Notes: generated by a model from the sequence alone, not told the origin. 64,000 nucleotides of DNA from Lentzea sp. NEAU-D7 (GCF_026242055.1 NZ_JAPJDL010000001.1:496001-560000), one strand, 5' to 3'; shown: positions 16,388-24,642, counted from the stretch's first letter. A program made the numbers and translations.

Positions 16388-17452
16388 CTACTTGTAGCGC
16401 GGATGCGTGGTGTGCCATTCGAAGCCGCCGCCCATCCAGGCCCTGGTGCCCTTCAGGAACCGGTGCAGCTCCACCGACGGCACCGCGAGCAACGCCTTGT
16501 GCCCCGCCTCGAAGTCGCGCACCAGCTGGTTGTGCAGTTCCACGGTCCGTGCGGTGGCCTCGGCGATCGAGCACTCCCGGTCCGCGGCGATCTGCAGCAC
16601 CATGTTGCAGACCGGCTTCTCGTCGGCGGCGTCCTTCTCCACCGACACGAGGTCGTTCACCATCACCGACGCCGTGCCCGCGGCCGTGAGCAGCTGCCGC
16701 ACGCGCGGGTCGTAGTACAGCGGCGCAGGTAGTTCGTAGCCGCCGACGGCGTCGATCAGCGTCATCGACGTGTAGAAGGTGTCGTGCTGCCTCGTCGCCA
16801 GGTACTGCCACGCGGGCGGGTAGTCACCGGTGTGCCGCCAGGCCGCGTAGGCGCCCCACGACACGAACATCGCGAACGTCGAGTAGCAGACGCGTTGCAC
16901 CACGGTCGCCGTGCTGCGCGACGTGAGGTGCGCGATGCCCGAGCGGAGGCCGACGAGGACCGGGTCGGACGAGATCCTCTCCTCCAGGTCCAGGGTGAAC
17001 TCGGCGGCGGGCGCGACCGGGTCCATCGCGGCCATCGCGAGGGCCAGGCGCGGCGGCAGTTCGGCCGGGATCGCCCCCATCTCGGTGTCGTCCGCGTAGA
17101 GGTCGTCTGCGGCCCACCACGCCGCGTTCAGCTTCGCCGCGATCAGCAGCTGGTCGACGTCGTCGGTGTCGACGTGGGTCAGCACCGCGAGCCGGCCGAA
17201 CATGCCGCCCAGGAACCGTTCCGGCTCGGAGAACCCGCACTCCCCCGCCCACGCGACGAGGCGCTCGTCCACGGCGGCCGCCAGCAGGGCGTCCTCGCGT
17301 TCGGGCATCGGCACGTACAGCGGTGGCGCGGTGCCGTCGCCCCACGGGCGTTCCGCGTAACCGGGTTCCGGTGGCAGTGCGACGGCCTCGGGCCGCCCGA
17401 GCCGGGCAGCGGAGGTGCCCAGCCCGGACGGCCCGGTGAGGAGGTCCTTCAT
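16388..17452 (-). CDS. 2-methylisoborneol synthase (terpene cyclase)
   Basis: A 354-residue class I terpene synthase that cyclises 2-methyl-GPP to the earthy odorant 2-methylisoborneol. The Asp-rich metal motif is DDLYADDTE at residues 116-124. The NSE/DTE motif is NDLVSVEKD at 266-274, where the last position is Asp instead of the usual Glu. A Pro-rich N-terminus precedes the cyclase fold, as in MIB synthases. The ATG shares one base with the stop of the GPP methyltransferase (TGATG), proving the MIB pair. The enzyme acts in the cytoplasm with Mg2+. Confidence 0.92.
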   Translation of the reverse strand: MKDLLTGPSGLGTSAARLGRPEAVALPPEPGYAERPWGDGTAPPLYVPMPEREDALLAAAVDERLVAWAGECGFSEPERFLGGMFGRLAVLTHVDTDDVDQLLIAAKLNAAWWAADDLYADDTEMGAIPAELPPRLALAMAAMDPVAPAAEFTLDLEERISSDPVLVGLRSGIAHLTSRSTATVVQRVCYSTFAMFVSWGAYAAWRHTGDYPPAWQYLATRQHDTFYTSMTLIDAVGGYELPAPLYYDPRVRQLLTAAGTASVMVNDLVSVEKDAADEKPVCNMVLQIAADRECSIAEATARTVELHNQLVRDFEAGHKALLAVPSVELHRFLKGTRAWMGGGFEWHTTHPRYK

Positions 17453-18306
17453 CAGATGCGGTCCGCGACGATCAGCAGGTAGTGGAAGCTGCCTTCCTTG
17501 TAGGCCGTCAGGAACGGGTCCTCCACGCCGGTCGCGACCGACGACTGGGCGCGCAGCTCCCAGTACGGGATCGTGTCCGGCGTCAGGTCGACCACGCTGA
17601 TCGGCACGAACCCGTTGTCCGCCAACGCCCTGAAGTACTCGCTGCGCGGGTGGATGTTGCAGATGTAGTGCTGGTCGATCTGGCTGACGGCGCGCGAACG
17701 CAGGCCTGTCAGGTCGTTGGAGCAGCCGGTGATGCAGACGTACCGGCCGCCGGGCGCGATCAGGCGCGCGAACTCGCCGTACAGCTGCTGGAGGTCCACG
17801 TACATCGTGGTCTCGTTGGTCCAGATGCCGTTGAACGAACCGGTCTCGAAGCCGGTGTCGAGCATGTTCTTGAAGTGGAACCTCACCTGGTCGGCGACAC
17901 CGCGCTCGACCGCCTGGTTGTTGGCGAAGGCGACCTGCTCCTCGGAGATGCTGACGCCGTCGATCCGGGCGCCGAACCGCGCGTTGGCCATGAAGCTGGT
18001 GCCGCCGCGCCCGGAGCCGCCGTCCATCAGGTGGCCGCCGACGGGGACGTCGCCGAACGCGTCGAGCAGCACCTCGGCCTGCGCGGTCTCCAGGCGGTGC
18101 ATCTCGGCGATCATCACCTGGTCGCGCACCTCGGCGGGTGCCTCCAGCACCGCCGGGTCGTACTGACCGAGGCCGTAGTGGTGGTGGTAGAGCCCGTCCA
18201 CCTCACCGAGCTTGATGTTGACCGGGTCCTTCTCCTTGTTCCAGTACTCCGCGACGGAACGCTGGTAGTCGGTGCGCAGAACCGGCTTCACAGTGGGGCT
18301 CGCCAT
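17452..18306 (-). CDS. Geranyl diphosphate 2-C-methyltransferase
   Basis: A 284-residue SAM-dependent enzyme that makes 2-methyl-GPP. The family pattern is easy to see: VAEYWNKEKDPVNIKLGEVDGLYHHHYGLG, LMDGGSGRGGTSFMANARFG (SAM loop), NETTMYVDLQQLYGEFARLIAPGGRYVCITGC and DLTPDTIPYWELRAQSSVATGVE, all collinear with the well-known streptomycete GPPMT. ATG 18306 is chosen because homologues begin there, with GGAG further upstream; a longer frame to 18378 is not conserved. No cyclic-nucleotide-binding regulator gene, often seen with MIB operons, lies next to it. Confidence 0.95.
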   Translation of the reverse strand: MASPTVKPVLRTDYQRSVAEYWNKEKDPVNIKLGEVDGLYHHHYGLGQYDPAVLEAPAEVRDQVMIAEMHRLETAQAEVLLDAFGDVPVGGHLMDGGSGRGGTSFMANARFGARIDGVSISEEQVAFANNQAVERGVADQVRFHFKNMLDTGFETGSFNGIWTNETTMYVDLQQLYGEFARLIAPGGRYVCITGCSNDLTGLRSRAVSQIDQHYICNIHPRSEYFRALADNGFVPISVVDLTPDTIPYWELRAQSSVATGVEDPFLTAYKEGSFHYLLIVADRI

Positions 18307-18320
18307 GACCTGAGTGGCTC

Positions 18321-18350
18321 CTGTTCGTGGGAACGCTCGCTGCCGAACAG
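18321..18350. promoter_or_regulatory. Inverted repeat in the MIB operon leader
   Basis: CTGTTCG (18321-18327) and CGAACAG (18344-18350) form a seven-base inverted repeat spaced by 16 bases, just upstream of the methyltransferase start. It could be an operator or a leader hairpin. The remaining ~200 bases up to 18551 show nothing else I can name. Confidence 0.45.
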
Positions 18351-18551
18351 CAATTGACCTTTGCAGCTGATGGACCAACGGGCGATCCGCCGTTCAGGCT
18401 TGGTTCGGACACGAACGGGGAGGCGCGACGTCGCGTTCTGGTGGGCCTCGTAACCCGTGCAAGCAGATCGACGTCCCCACTTTCGTGGGTTTTCCGCGCC
18501 CGACCGGATGACAGACCGAGTGAGAATTCCAGGCCGCGTGGACGAATCCGG

Positions 18552-19331
18552 TCAGGCGTTCTGGCGCATCGCCCGCACTTCCTCCCGCAGAGCGCGGACC
18601 TCCCGCAGCAGCAGGTCGTCGTGCGACGCGGAACGCGGCGCGGGCAACTGCTGGACCTCCGGCTCCATCGCGCTGCACACCACGGCGATGAACAGGTTCA
18701 GCATGGTGAACGTGCCGGCCAGCAGGTAGCAGAGGAAGAAGATCCACGCGAGCGGCTGGTACTCCATCGAGTCGCGCATGACGTCCGACCAGCCGTCGCC
18801 CGTGGTGATCTGGAACAGCGTCAGCAGCGTCGACCCCAGGTCGGCGAACCTCGGGTCGCCGGAGTCGCCGAACAGGTTGCTCGCGATCACGCCACCGATG
18901 TACAGCAGCAGCACCAGCAGCCCGGTGAGCGAGATCAGGCCGGGAACGGACCTCACCAGCGCGGTCACGACCCTGCGCATGCTGGGCACCATCGCCACGA
19001 GTCGCAGTGCCCGCAGGATCCGCAGCGACCGCAGCACGCTGAGCGGCCCCGCGGCCGGCAGCAGCGCCACCGTCACGATGACGAAGTCGAAGACGTTCCA
19101 CGGATCGCGGAAGAACCGCCAGCCGAACGCGTAGAGCCGGGCTCCGAGCTCGGCGACGAAGACGGCGAGCGCGAGGTGGTCGACGGCGCTGAGGAGGTCA
19201 CCGTGCTTCGCGACGATCGAAGGTGAGGTCTCGGCTCCCAGGGTGGCCGCGTTCACCACGATCACGCAGATGATCATCCACTGGAACCGTGTGCTCTCGA
19301 CGACCTCGCCGATGCGTGCGCGCAACGTCAT
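18552..19331 (-). CDS. Voltage-gated-type ion channel (six-TM, BacNav-like)
   Basis: A 259-residue single-domain channel subunit, presumably tetrameric in the membrane. S4 is SVLRSLRILRALRLVAMVPSMRR with arginines every third residue (101, 104, 107, 110). The pore helix and filter read LFQITTGDGWSDVMRD (residues 172-187): the T-x-(E)-x-W pattern of bacterial sodium channels, with Asp179 where Glu is usual. S6 is WIFFLCYLLAGTFTMLNLFIAVV. A coiled-coil tail (HDDLLLREVRALREEVRAMRQ) is present as in BacNav proteins. Ion preference is not established by sequence; Asp-bearing filters are linked to Ca2+ selection in engineered CavAb. Confidence 0.9.
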   Translation of the reverse strand: MTLRARIGEVVESTRFQWMIICVIVVNAATLGAETSPSIVAKHGDLLSAVDHLALAVFVAELGARLYAFGWRFFRDPWNVFDFVIVTVALLPAAGPLSVLRSLRILRALRLVAMVPSMRRVVTALVRSVPGLISLTGLLVLLLYIGGVIASNLFGDSGDPRFADLGSTLLTLFQITTGDGWSDVMRDSMEYQPLAWIFFLCYLLAGTFTMLNLFIAVVCSAMEPEVQQLPAPRSASHDDLLLREVRALREEVRAMRQNA

Positions 19332-19391
19332 ACCTGACTACTCCTTGCCGGGGGGACAACGGCACTATCGGCCCGCCCGGCCCCCAGCTGA

Positions 19392-20330
19392 TCACCCGGT
19401 CGTGTTGATCAGCTCCAGCCTGCTGGCGGTGCGGGCGAGGTCACGCGCCTCGCCACCGACGATCTCGCCGAGCGGGTGGTCACTCACGAGTGTCAGCCTG
19501 ACGTCCTTGTCCACCACCACGTCCACGACGTTCGCGAACCGCTGCCGGGCCTCTTCGCCACGGGTGCGCAGCCGTGGCACGCCGACGATCACCCAGTCGT
19601 CGAAGCGGTCCGCGAGCACCAGGTAGTCCTGCGCCGACGTCGGCTTCTCGCACAGGTCGCCGAAATCGAACCAGATCGTCGTGCCCTCGGTGCCGAGCGC
19701 GGTGATCGCGCGGCCGTTCACGTCGAGGATGACCGGCGTGGACGGCGGCGAGGCCGTTCTGATGATCGCCCCGGTCTCGAACCGCGACCGCGGGGCGCCG
19801 CGCAGGTGCCGGTAGTCGTGGGGGCCGTTGAGCTCCACGACGTCCATGAGCTCCTTGACCAGCGCGATGCCGGGCAGGAAGCGGTCGTGGTGGAGGGGGT
19901 TGGGCAGCAGGCCGTCCGGCGGGTAGTTGGAGGTGGCGATGATCATCACCTTGCGGGCTTGGAGCGCCTCCAACAGCCGTGTCATCAAGATGGCGTCGCC
20001 GACGTCGTGCACGTGCAGCTCGTCGAACGCCAGCACCTTCGCCCGTCCGACCAGCTCCCGCACCGCCCTGGCGACGGCATCGCGCTCGTGCAGCCGTTCG
20101 GAGATCCTCCGGTGCAGCTCCTGGAAGAACGCGTGGAAGTGCACCCGCTTCTTCGGCTCCGGCAGCACGTCGAACAGCGCGTCCGCCAGGAAGCTCTTGC
20201 CGCGGCCGACCGGCCCGTGCAGGTAGACGCCCCGGCGCCGCTCGCCCAGCACGGCGAGCCGGTCGACGGCCTCGCTCTGCGCGCCGTCGAGCACGTACCC
20301 GGTGGCCGACACGTGTTCACGAAGATCCAC
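19392..20330 (-). CDS. zapE: Cell division protein ZapE (AFG1-like ATPase)
   Basis: A 312-residue AAA-type ATPase. Walker A is GVYLHGPVGRGKS near residue 42. Walker B is KVLAFDELHVHDVGDA near 98, and sensor-like IIATSNYPPDGLLPN near 132 carries the AFG1/ZapE signature T-S-N-x-x-P. The RFLPGIALVKELMDVVELNGPHDYR block is also typical. The GTG start at 20330 has a G-rich ribosome site. It is divergent from the pirin gene across 32 bases. The family acts at the division ring in proteobacteria and on mitochondrial complexes in eukaryotes; the actinobacterial role is open. Confidence 0.95.
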   Translation of the reverse strand: MDLREHVSATGYVLDGAQSEAVDRLAVLGERRRGVYLHGPVGRGKSFLADALFDVLPEPKKRVHFHAFFQELHRRISERLHERDAVARAVRELVGRAKVLAFDELHVHDVGDAILMTRLLEALQARKVMIIATSNYPPDGLLPNPLHHDRFLPGIALVKELMDVVELNGPHDYRHLRGAPRSRFETGAIIRTASPPSTPVILDVNGRAITALGTEGTTIWFDFGDLCEKPTSAQDYLVLADRFDDWVIVGVPRLRTRGEEARQRFANVVDVVVDKDVRLTLVSDHPLGEIVGGEARDLARTASRLELINTTG

Positions 20331-20362
20331 TGTTCCCCCCGCGCCAGCTTACGATCGGCCCC

Positions 20363-21304
20363 GTGAGCAATGTCGAGGCCGAGCCCGCAGAAGTGACGTG
20401 CACCTCCACCCCCGGCGGTGTGGAGGTGCTGACCCCGCGCGACGTCCCCCTGGGCGGCCCGCGGGCGATGTCGGTGCGCCGGACGCTCCCGCAGAAGCAG
20501 CGCTCCCTGATCGGCGCCTGGTGCTTCTGCGACCACTACGGCCCGGACGACGTCACCATGGACGTGGCCCCGCACCCGCACACGGGCCTGCAGACCGTCA
20601 GCTGGCTGTTCACCGGCGAGATCGAGCACCGCGACAGCCTCGGCGTGCACGCGTTCGTCCGCCCCGGCGAGCTCAACCTCATGACCGGCGGCAGCGGCAT
20701 CTGCCACTCCGAGCAGTCCACCGCCTCGTCCTCGGTCCTGCACGGCGTGCAGCTCTGGCTCGCCCTGCCCGACGCCCACCGCGACGCGCCACGCGACTTC
20801 CAGCACCACGTCCCGCCGACGGTGGTGGTCGACGGCGCCTCGGTGCGCGTGTTCCTCGGCTCGCTGGCGGGGTCGACGTCACCGGTGCGGACGTTCACAC
20901 CGCTGCTCGGTGCCGAGGTCGTGCTGCCCGCCGGCACGTCGCTGACCTTGGACGTGGCGCCCTCGTTCGAGCACGGCGTCCTGCTCGACACCGGTGACGT
21001 GACGCTGGGCGAGACCGCACTGGAGCCCGGCGACCTCGGTTACGTCGGCACCGGTCGTTCGACGCTGACGCTCTCCTCGGCCGAAGGCGCGCGGGTCGTG
21101 CTGCTGGGCGGCGAGCCGTTCGGCGAGGAGATCGTCATGTGGTGGAACTTCGTCGGGCGCACGCACGACGAGATCGCCGCGTTCCGGGAGGAGTGGCAGG
21201 CGGAGACCGAACGGTTCGGCCGGGTCGAGGGCTACCCCGGCGCCCGCCTGCCGGCGCCACCGCTGCCGGGAGGACGGCTCCGGCCGCGCGGCAACCCGGC
21301 CTGA
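20363..21304 (+). CDS. Pirin-family bicupin
   Basis: A 313-residue protein. Pirin signatures in the N-terminal cupin are VRRTLPQKQRSLIGAWCFCDHYGP, PHPHTGLQTVSWLFTGEIEHRDSLG (metal-binding His residues) and TGGSGICHSEQS (metal Glu). The C-terminal cupin carries LLLGGEPFGEEIVMWWNFVGRT, the second family block. Pirins bind Fe2+ and act as quercetin-2,3-dioxygenase or redox sensors. GTG 20363 has no ribosome site but lies seven bases behind a TACGAT -10-like element, so it may be leaderless. Confidence 0.93.
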   Translation: MSNVEAEPAEVTCTSTPGGVEVLTPRDVPLGGPRAMSVRRTLPQKQRSLIGAWCFCDHYGPDDVTMDVAPHPHTGLQTVSWLFTGEIEHRDSLGVHAFVRPGELNLMTGGSGICHSEQSTASSSVLHGVQLWLALPDAHRDAPRDFQHHVPPTVVVDGASVRVFLGSLAGSTSPVRTFTPLLGAEVVLPAGTSLTLDVAPSFEHGVLLDTGDVTLGETALEPGDLGYVGTGRSTLTLSSAEGARVVLLGGEPFGEEIVMWWNFVGRTHDEIAAFREEWQAETERFGRVEGYPGARLPAPPLPGGRLRPRGNPA

Positions 21305-21621
21305 CCGGGCATCACTTTGCGTGCCGAATTAGCTACGGAAAGCACTTCCGACTTTAACTGGAATTAAGGTTCCCGAGCTCACGCCGTCCCAACATTCGGG
21401 TCGCGAGCCGCCCGTCCCACGTCGTGATCCCGTCCACAGATGACCGAACCCGACCAGGCCGAACAGCACAGAAGGCCTGGTCAGGGCAGGTGCGCGAAGC
21501 CGTCTCGACCGGCGTTCGCCGCTGCATGTGAAAAGTCATACTTGAGGACCATTGAAAATCACGTTCGGATCGATTTTCCTGATCGAGGCATCCACGGAGG
21601 CTGCCGGACGTCTAAGGGGGC
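21305..21621. other. Intergenic region upstream of the SsgA-like gene, with hairpin at 21452-21482
   Basis: A 317-base gap, AT-richer than its surroundings. GACCAGGCC (21452-21460) pairs with GGCCTGGTC (21474-21482) around a 13-base loop, a possible terminator of the pirin gene or attenuator. Sequence near 21535-21570 (CATACTTGAGG, TTGAAAATC) looks promoter-like for the SsgA-like gene. No gene seen in it. Confidence 0.5.
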
Positions 21622-22023
21622 ATGAGGAACGTGACACGAGTGGGCGCCGACTCGACATTCGCCTTCATCGCTCCGTCCGGGCGCCCTCTGCCCGTCGACG
21701 TCGAGCTCGGCTACCGCGCCGACGACCCGCACGCAGTGACCATGACGTTCCGCATGGGACGCCAGGAGACCGTGTGGCTCGTGAGCCGCGACCTGCTCGC
21801 CGACGGGTTGATCACCACCAGCGGCGCGGGCGACGTGCGGCTGCGGCCCCACAACTCCACGACCGCCGTGCTCGAACTGCGGTCCGACGTGTCGCACGCC
21901 GTGTTCCACGTGCGGTCGTCCGAGCTGCAGGAGTTCCTCAACTCCACCTACGACGTGGTCGCCCCCGGCTGCGAGAGCGACTACGTCGACTTCGACGCGG
22001 AGCTCCGCAAGCTGATCGACTAA
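21622..22023 (+). CDS. SsgA-like sporulation / cell division regulator
   Basis: A 133-residue SsgA-like protein (SALP), the family that localises FtsZ and directs cell-wall remodelling during sporulation in actinomycetes. Diagnostic features are LGYRADDPHAVTMTFRMG, WLVSRDLLADGLITTSGAGDVRLRP and the C-terminal EFLNSTYDVVAPGCESDYVDFDAELRKLID. The G-run (AAGGGGG) ends one base before ATG 21622 and ten bases before GTG 21631, so the GTG may be the real start. Its presence supports a mycelial, sporulating organism. Confidence 0.9.
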   Translation: MRNVTRVGADSTFAFIAPSGRPLPVDVELGYRADDPHAVTMTFRMGRQETVWLVSRDLLADGLITTSGAGDVRLRPHNSTTAVLELRSDVSHAVFHVRSSELQEFLNSTYDVVAPGCESDYVDFDAELRKLID

Positions 22024-22087
22024 CAAGCACGTTTTCACCCGAACGAGCCCGTACCATGGAGTAATTCCAACCCATACGTTCGAAGTC

Positions 22088-22897
22088 GTGACAGTGACGA
22101 CTTCCACGGCGTACAGCAGGGATCTGGGCGACGAACTGCGCCGGCTCCGGCAGAGGTTCACCGGCCTGAGGGGCCGCGCGATGGCGCTGCAGCTCGGCTG
22201 GGACCCGAGCAAGGTCTCCAACCTCGAGCACGGCAAGATCCGGGGCAGCGACATCGACCTCGCGCAGTACATCACGGTCTGCGGCAAGGACGTCGACTAC
22301 TTCGAGGACTTCCTCCGCCGCTACCACAACGCCTTCGACCAGTACCTCGCGCAGGTGCCGGACAACACCCGCACCCTCGCGATGACGGAGGCGATGGCCA
22401 CCGGCATCACGGCCTACGACGTCCTGACCGTGAACAGCCTCCTGCAGACGCCCGCCTACGCGCGTGCCCTGCAGGCCGCCACCGGCCAGGCCGTCGAGGA
22501 CCTGGACAGGCAGGCGGTCCTGCGCCGCCCCAACGGCCCCAGGTGCGTCTTCTACCTGCACGAGCTGGCGCTGCGCATGCGGCTCGGCACCAAGCAGGTC
22601 ATGGAGGAGCAGTACGTGTGGCTGCTCGCGAACTCCTCGATCATCCGCGTCGTGCCGCAAGGGGCGGCCACGGCGGTGTTCCAGCCGGCCTGCACGCTGT
22701 TCGAGTTCGAGAAGGCTCCGCCGCTCGTCCACGCGGAATCCGGCCTGGCCAAGGTCTTCGCCCAGGGCGAGGCCGCCGTGGAGCGCGGCCGCAGGCTCTT
22801 CGACCTGCTCGACGAGATCGCCCTGGACGAGCACCAGACGCGGCGCAAGCTCGCGGAGTACCGCGGGCCCACGCCGCTGCGATCCCTGGCTCAGTAG
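22088..22897 (+). CDS. HTH (XRE-type) regulator with DUF5753 domain
   Basis: A 269-residue protein. The N-terminal helix-turn-helix (LGDELRRLRQRFTGLRGRAMALQLGWDPSKVSNLEHGKI) is followed by the DUF5753/Scr1-type ligand domain: VNSLLQTPAYARALQA, VLRRPNGPRCVFYLHELALRM (the E-x-A-L-R motif), IIRVVPQGAATA and SGLAKVFAQ. This pair is very common in streptomycete and pseudonocardial genomes, often encoded with a small DUF397 protein. No DUF397 gene is next to it here. The GTG at 22088 is the start. Its last bases overlap the convergent GH6 gene by seven. Confidence 0.9.
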   Translation: MTVTTSTAYSRDLGDELRRLRQRFTGLRGRAMALQLGWDPSKVSNLEHGKIRGSDIDLAQYITVCGKDVDYFEDFLRRYHNAFDQYLAQVPDNTRTLAMTEAMATGITAYDVLTVNSLLQTPAYARALQAATGQAVEDLDRQAVLRRPNGPRCVFYLHELALRMRLGTKQVMEEQYVWLLANSSIIRVVPQGAATAVFQPACTLFEFEKAPPLVHAESGLAKVFAQGEAAVERGRRLFDLLDEIALDEHQTRRKLAEYRGPTPLRSLAQ

Positions 22898-23823
22898 CCG
22901 TGCACGAGGTCGAACGCGAGCTGCGGGTCGAACTTGCCCGCGTCGACGCCCGGCGCCTTGCCGCACCGCCCGTCCGAGTCGCCGGGAACCTTGACCCACA
23001 ACAACATCTCCGCGCCGCCACCGGTGCGGGCGGGCGTGCCGAGCTTGCGGCCACCGGGGTTGCACCACTCACCGTTGTGACCGTTGCCGTTGCGGCTGGT
23101 GTCGATCACGTACGGCTTGGTGTAGCCGGGCAGCGCACCGCTGACCGAGTTGCCGTATGCCGTCGAGGCCGCCGTGGTGTGGTAGTTCGACACGTTGATC
23201 GAGAAGCCGCGCACGTTGCGCACACCGGCGGAGTCCAGGCGGGTGGCCATGGTCGCGGCCGGCACCCACTGCGCGTTGCCCGCGTCTAGGTAGGCCCACG
23301 TGTTGGGCGCCTTGGCCTTGAACTGCTCGGTGGCGTACTTGATCATCGCAGTCCGCTCGGCGACCTTGCCGCCGTCCATGCACCCGAAGTCCGCCAGCGA
23401 GTCCGGCTCGATCACCACGACGGCCGGCCGAGTCCCGATCGCCGAGGCGAAGGAGGAGATCCAGGCCCGATAGGCCTCAGGCGTCCCCGCGCCGCCACCG
23501 GAGTGGCCACCGCACGCGTCGCGGCCGGGGATGTTGTACGCGACCAGCACGGGCAGCTTGGTGCCGGTCTTGTTCACGTAACCGCTGACAGCGGTCTTGA
23601 TGTCCCCGCTCCAGGCACCGAACCAGCGGGCGATCGGCTTGGTGGAGATGTTCGCCTTGATCGCGGCCTGGCGGCCGTCGCTCGCGTGGTCGCGCACCCA
23701 CACGGCGGGGTTGGAGTCGGGGTCGACGTAGAAGCCGTCGGTCAGGCTGACGGGGCTGGCGGCGTGCGCGGCCGGGGCCGTGACGACGACGGCCAGCAGG
23801 GCCAGCGCGAGTGCTCTGATCAT
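22891..23823 (-). CDS. Secreted glycoside hydrolase family 6 (endoglucanase/cellobiohydrolase)
   Basis: A 310-residue secreted cellulase with a Sec signal (ALALALLAVVVTAPAAHAA). GH6 landmarks: VLVAYNIPGRDACGGHSGGG with the catalytic Asp102 in the IPGRD loop, VVVIEPDSLADFGC (residues 135-148), FSINVSNYHTT, and PYVIDTSRNGNGHNGEWCNPGGRKLG. It has only the catalytic domain; no cellulose-binding module or linker is present. ATG 23823 is the natural start in front of the signal. The upstream region carries short tandem repeats (23891-23956). Typical cellulase regulator boxes (CebR) were not seen. Confidence 0.95.
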   Translation of the reverse strand: MIRALALALLAVVVTAPAAHAASPVSLTDGFYVDPDSNPAVWVRDHASDGRQAAIKANISTKPIARWFGAWSGDIKTAVSGYVNKTGTKLPVLVAYNIPGRDACGGHSGGGAGTPEAYRAWISSFASAIGTRPAVVVIEPDSLADFGCMDGGKVAERTAMIKYATEQFKAKAPNTWAYLDAGNAQWVPAATMATRLDSAGVRNVRGFSINVSNYHTTAASTAYGNSVSGALPGYTKPYVIDTSRNGNGHNGEWCNPGGRKLGTPARTGGGAEMLLWVKVPGDSDGRCGKAPGVDAGKFDPQLAFDLVHGY

Positions 23824-23890
23824 GGCCTCGACCCTCGCTCAGGCCGCCTAAGGGGCGGTAAGTCGAGGTTGAAACGGCAGGTGGTGGCAG

Positions 23891-23956
23891 ACGTGTGGGG
23901 CGGCTTACGTGTGGGGACGGACGTCTTGGGGCGGTAGACGTCTGGGGGCGGCAGAC
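23891..23956. repeat. Tandem ~16 bp repeats in the GH6 upstream region
   Basis: Four imperfect units begin at 23891, 23907, 23921 and 23938, each of the form ACGT(G/C)T-GGGG(C/A)(C)GG. They lie 70-130 bases upstream of the cellulase start. They could be regulator-binding iterons or a simple slippage repeat. Confidence 0.55.
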
Positions 23957-24124
23957 AGCAGCCGCTGCCAGGGCGCAGCCCGGCCCGGCAGCCAAAAGGC
24001 CGCACGCCGCCAGGATCCCCGCCTGCAGCCGACCGGCCGGGATCACGGGGGTGCGGCATCACTGCGGCGGCATCACGGCCCGCAGCCGCCCCGCAGTCAT
24101 GCGCGATCAACCCGGCCTTCGACC

Positions 24125-24315
24125 GCAGCCAACACACCACAGTCACAGCGCCAGGAGCTCAGACCTCACCCGCAGCCCGACACACCACGATCACAGCATC
24201 GGCAGCCCGGCCCGCAACCCACAGTCGCAGCGCCCACGCCCCAACCCTCGACCGCAGCCACGGCACGAGCAACCCACCCCGCAACCGCACCAACACACCG
24301 CAATCACAGCGCGAC
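24125..24315. repeat. Dispersed ~30 bp repeat, three copies
   Basis: Units at 24125-24154, 24172-24202 and 24287-24315 share GC(A/C)..ACACACC(A/G)C(A/G)(A/G)TCACAGC. The spacing is uneven. There is no CRISPR-like regularity. Confidence 0.5.
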
Positions 24316-24344
24316 CACCCCCAGCCGCGCCCAGCAATCCCCAG

Positions 24345-24641
24345 CTACGGAGCCAGCAGCCCGGCCTGCAACGGCAGCAGCGGCGCGGCCACCCGAACCA
24401 GCGGCCCGCTCCGCACCACTCCCCCACCCGGCCCGTCGAACGGCGCGGCCGGGTCCAGCGAGTCGGGCAGGCGGGCCCACACGGCCCACCGCTCGTCCCA
24501 GGCCTGGATCACGTCGAGGTGCCCGCCGGGGAGGAACCGGGCCAGGTGCACCCCTGCGACCTGCCCGGTGTTCCCCAGCAGCGGGAGCAGCCGGAAGCCG
24601 CCTTCCCGCCGCAACCTCTCGATCAGCTCCGCGCTGTCCAT
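24345..24641 (-). CDS. Small hypothetical protein at the end of the glp operon
   Basis: A 98-residue protein (MDSAELIERLRREGGFRLLPLLGNTGQVAGVHLARF...). I do not recognise the family. It has a helical N-terminus, then a beta-like stretch with many Trp (DVIQAWDERWAVWARLPDSLDP), and a hydrophobic tail. ATG 24641 lies one base after the glpD stop, so it is most likely the last gene of the glpF-glpK-glpD transcript. A longer frame to 24695 is inside glpD and less likely. Confidence 0.6.
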   Translation of the reverse strand: MDSAELIERLRREGGFRLLPLLGNTGQVAGVHLARFLPGGHLDVIQAWDERWAVWARLPDSLDPAAPFDGPGGGVVRSGPLVRVAAPLLPLQAGLLAP

Positions 24642-24642
24642 C

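Larger units (their letters stand above)
23824..24344. other. Long non-coding region between GH6 and the hypothetical gene
   Basis: About 520 bases with no supported gene; the reading frames across it are low-complexity. It contains a tandem 16-base repeat near the GH6 promoter (23891-23956) and three dispersed copies of a ~30-base unit (24125-24154, 24172-24202, 24287-24315). Composition is C/A-rich on the plus strand, unlike the neighbouring coding DNA. Confidence 0.6.

Noticed and set aside
18477..18495. CCCAC-TTTC-GTGGG-TTTT as a terminator
   Set aside because: The T-run is on the plus strand, but both flanking genes are on the minus strand, and the stem is only five bases.
24125..24315. 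CRISPR array
   Set aside because: Only three imperfect units at uneven spacing, without unique spacers and without cas genes.
24191..24427. A Cys/Gly/Trp-rich minus-strand frame (possible metal-binding peptide)
   Set aside because: The sequence is a reading of the degenerate ~30 bp repeats and overlaps the supported hypothetical gene; no ribosome site.
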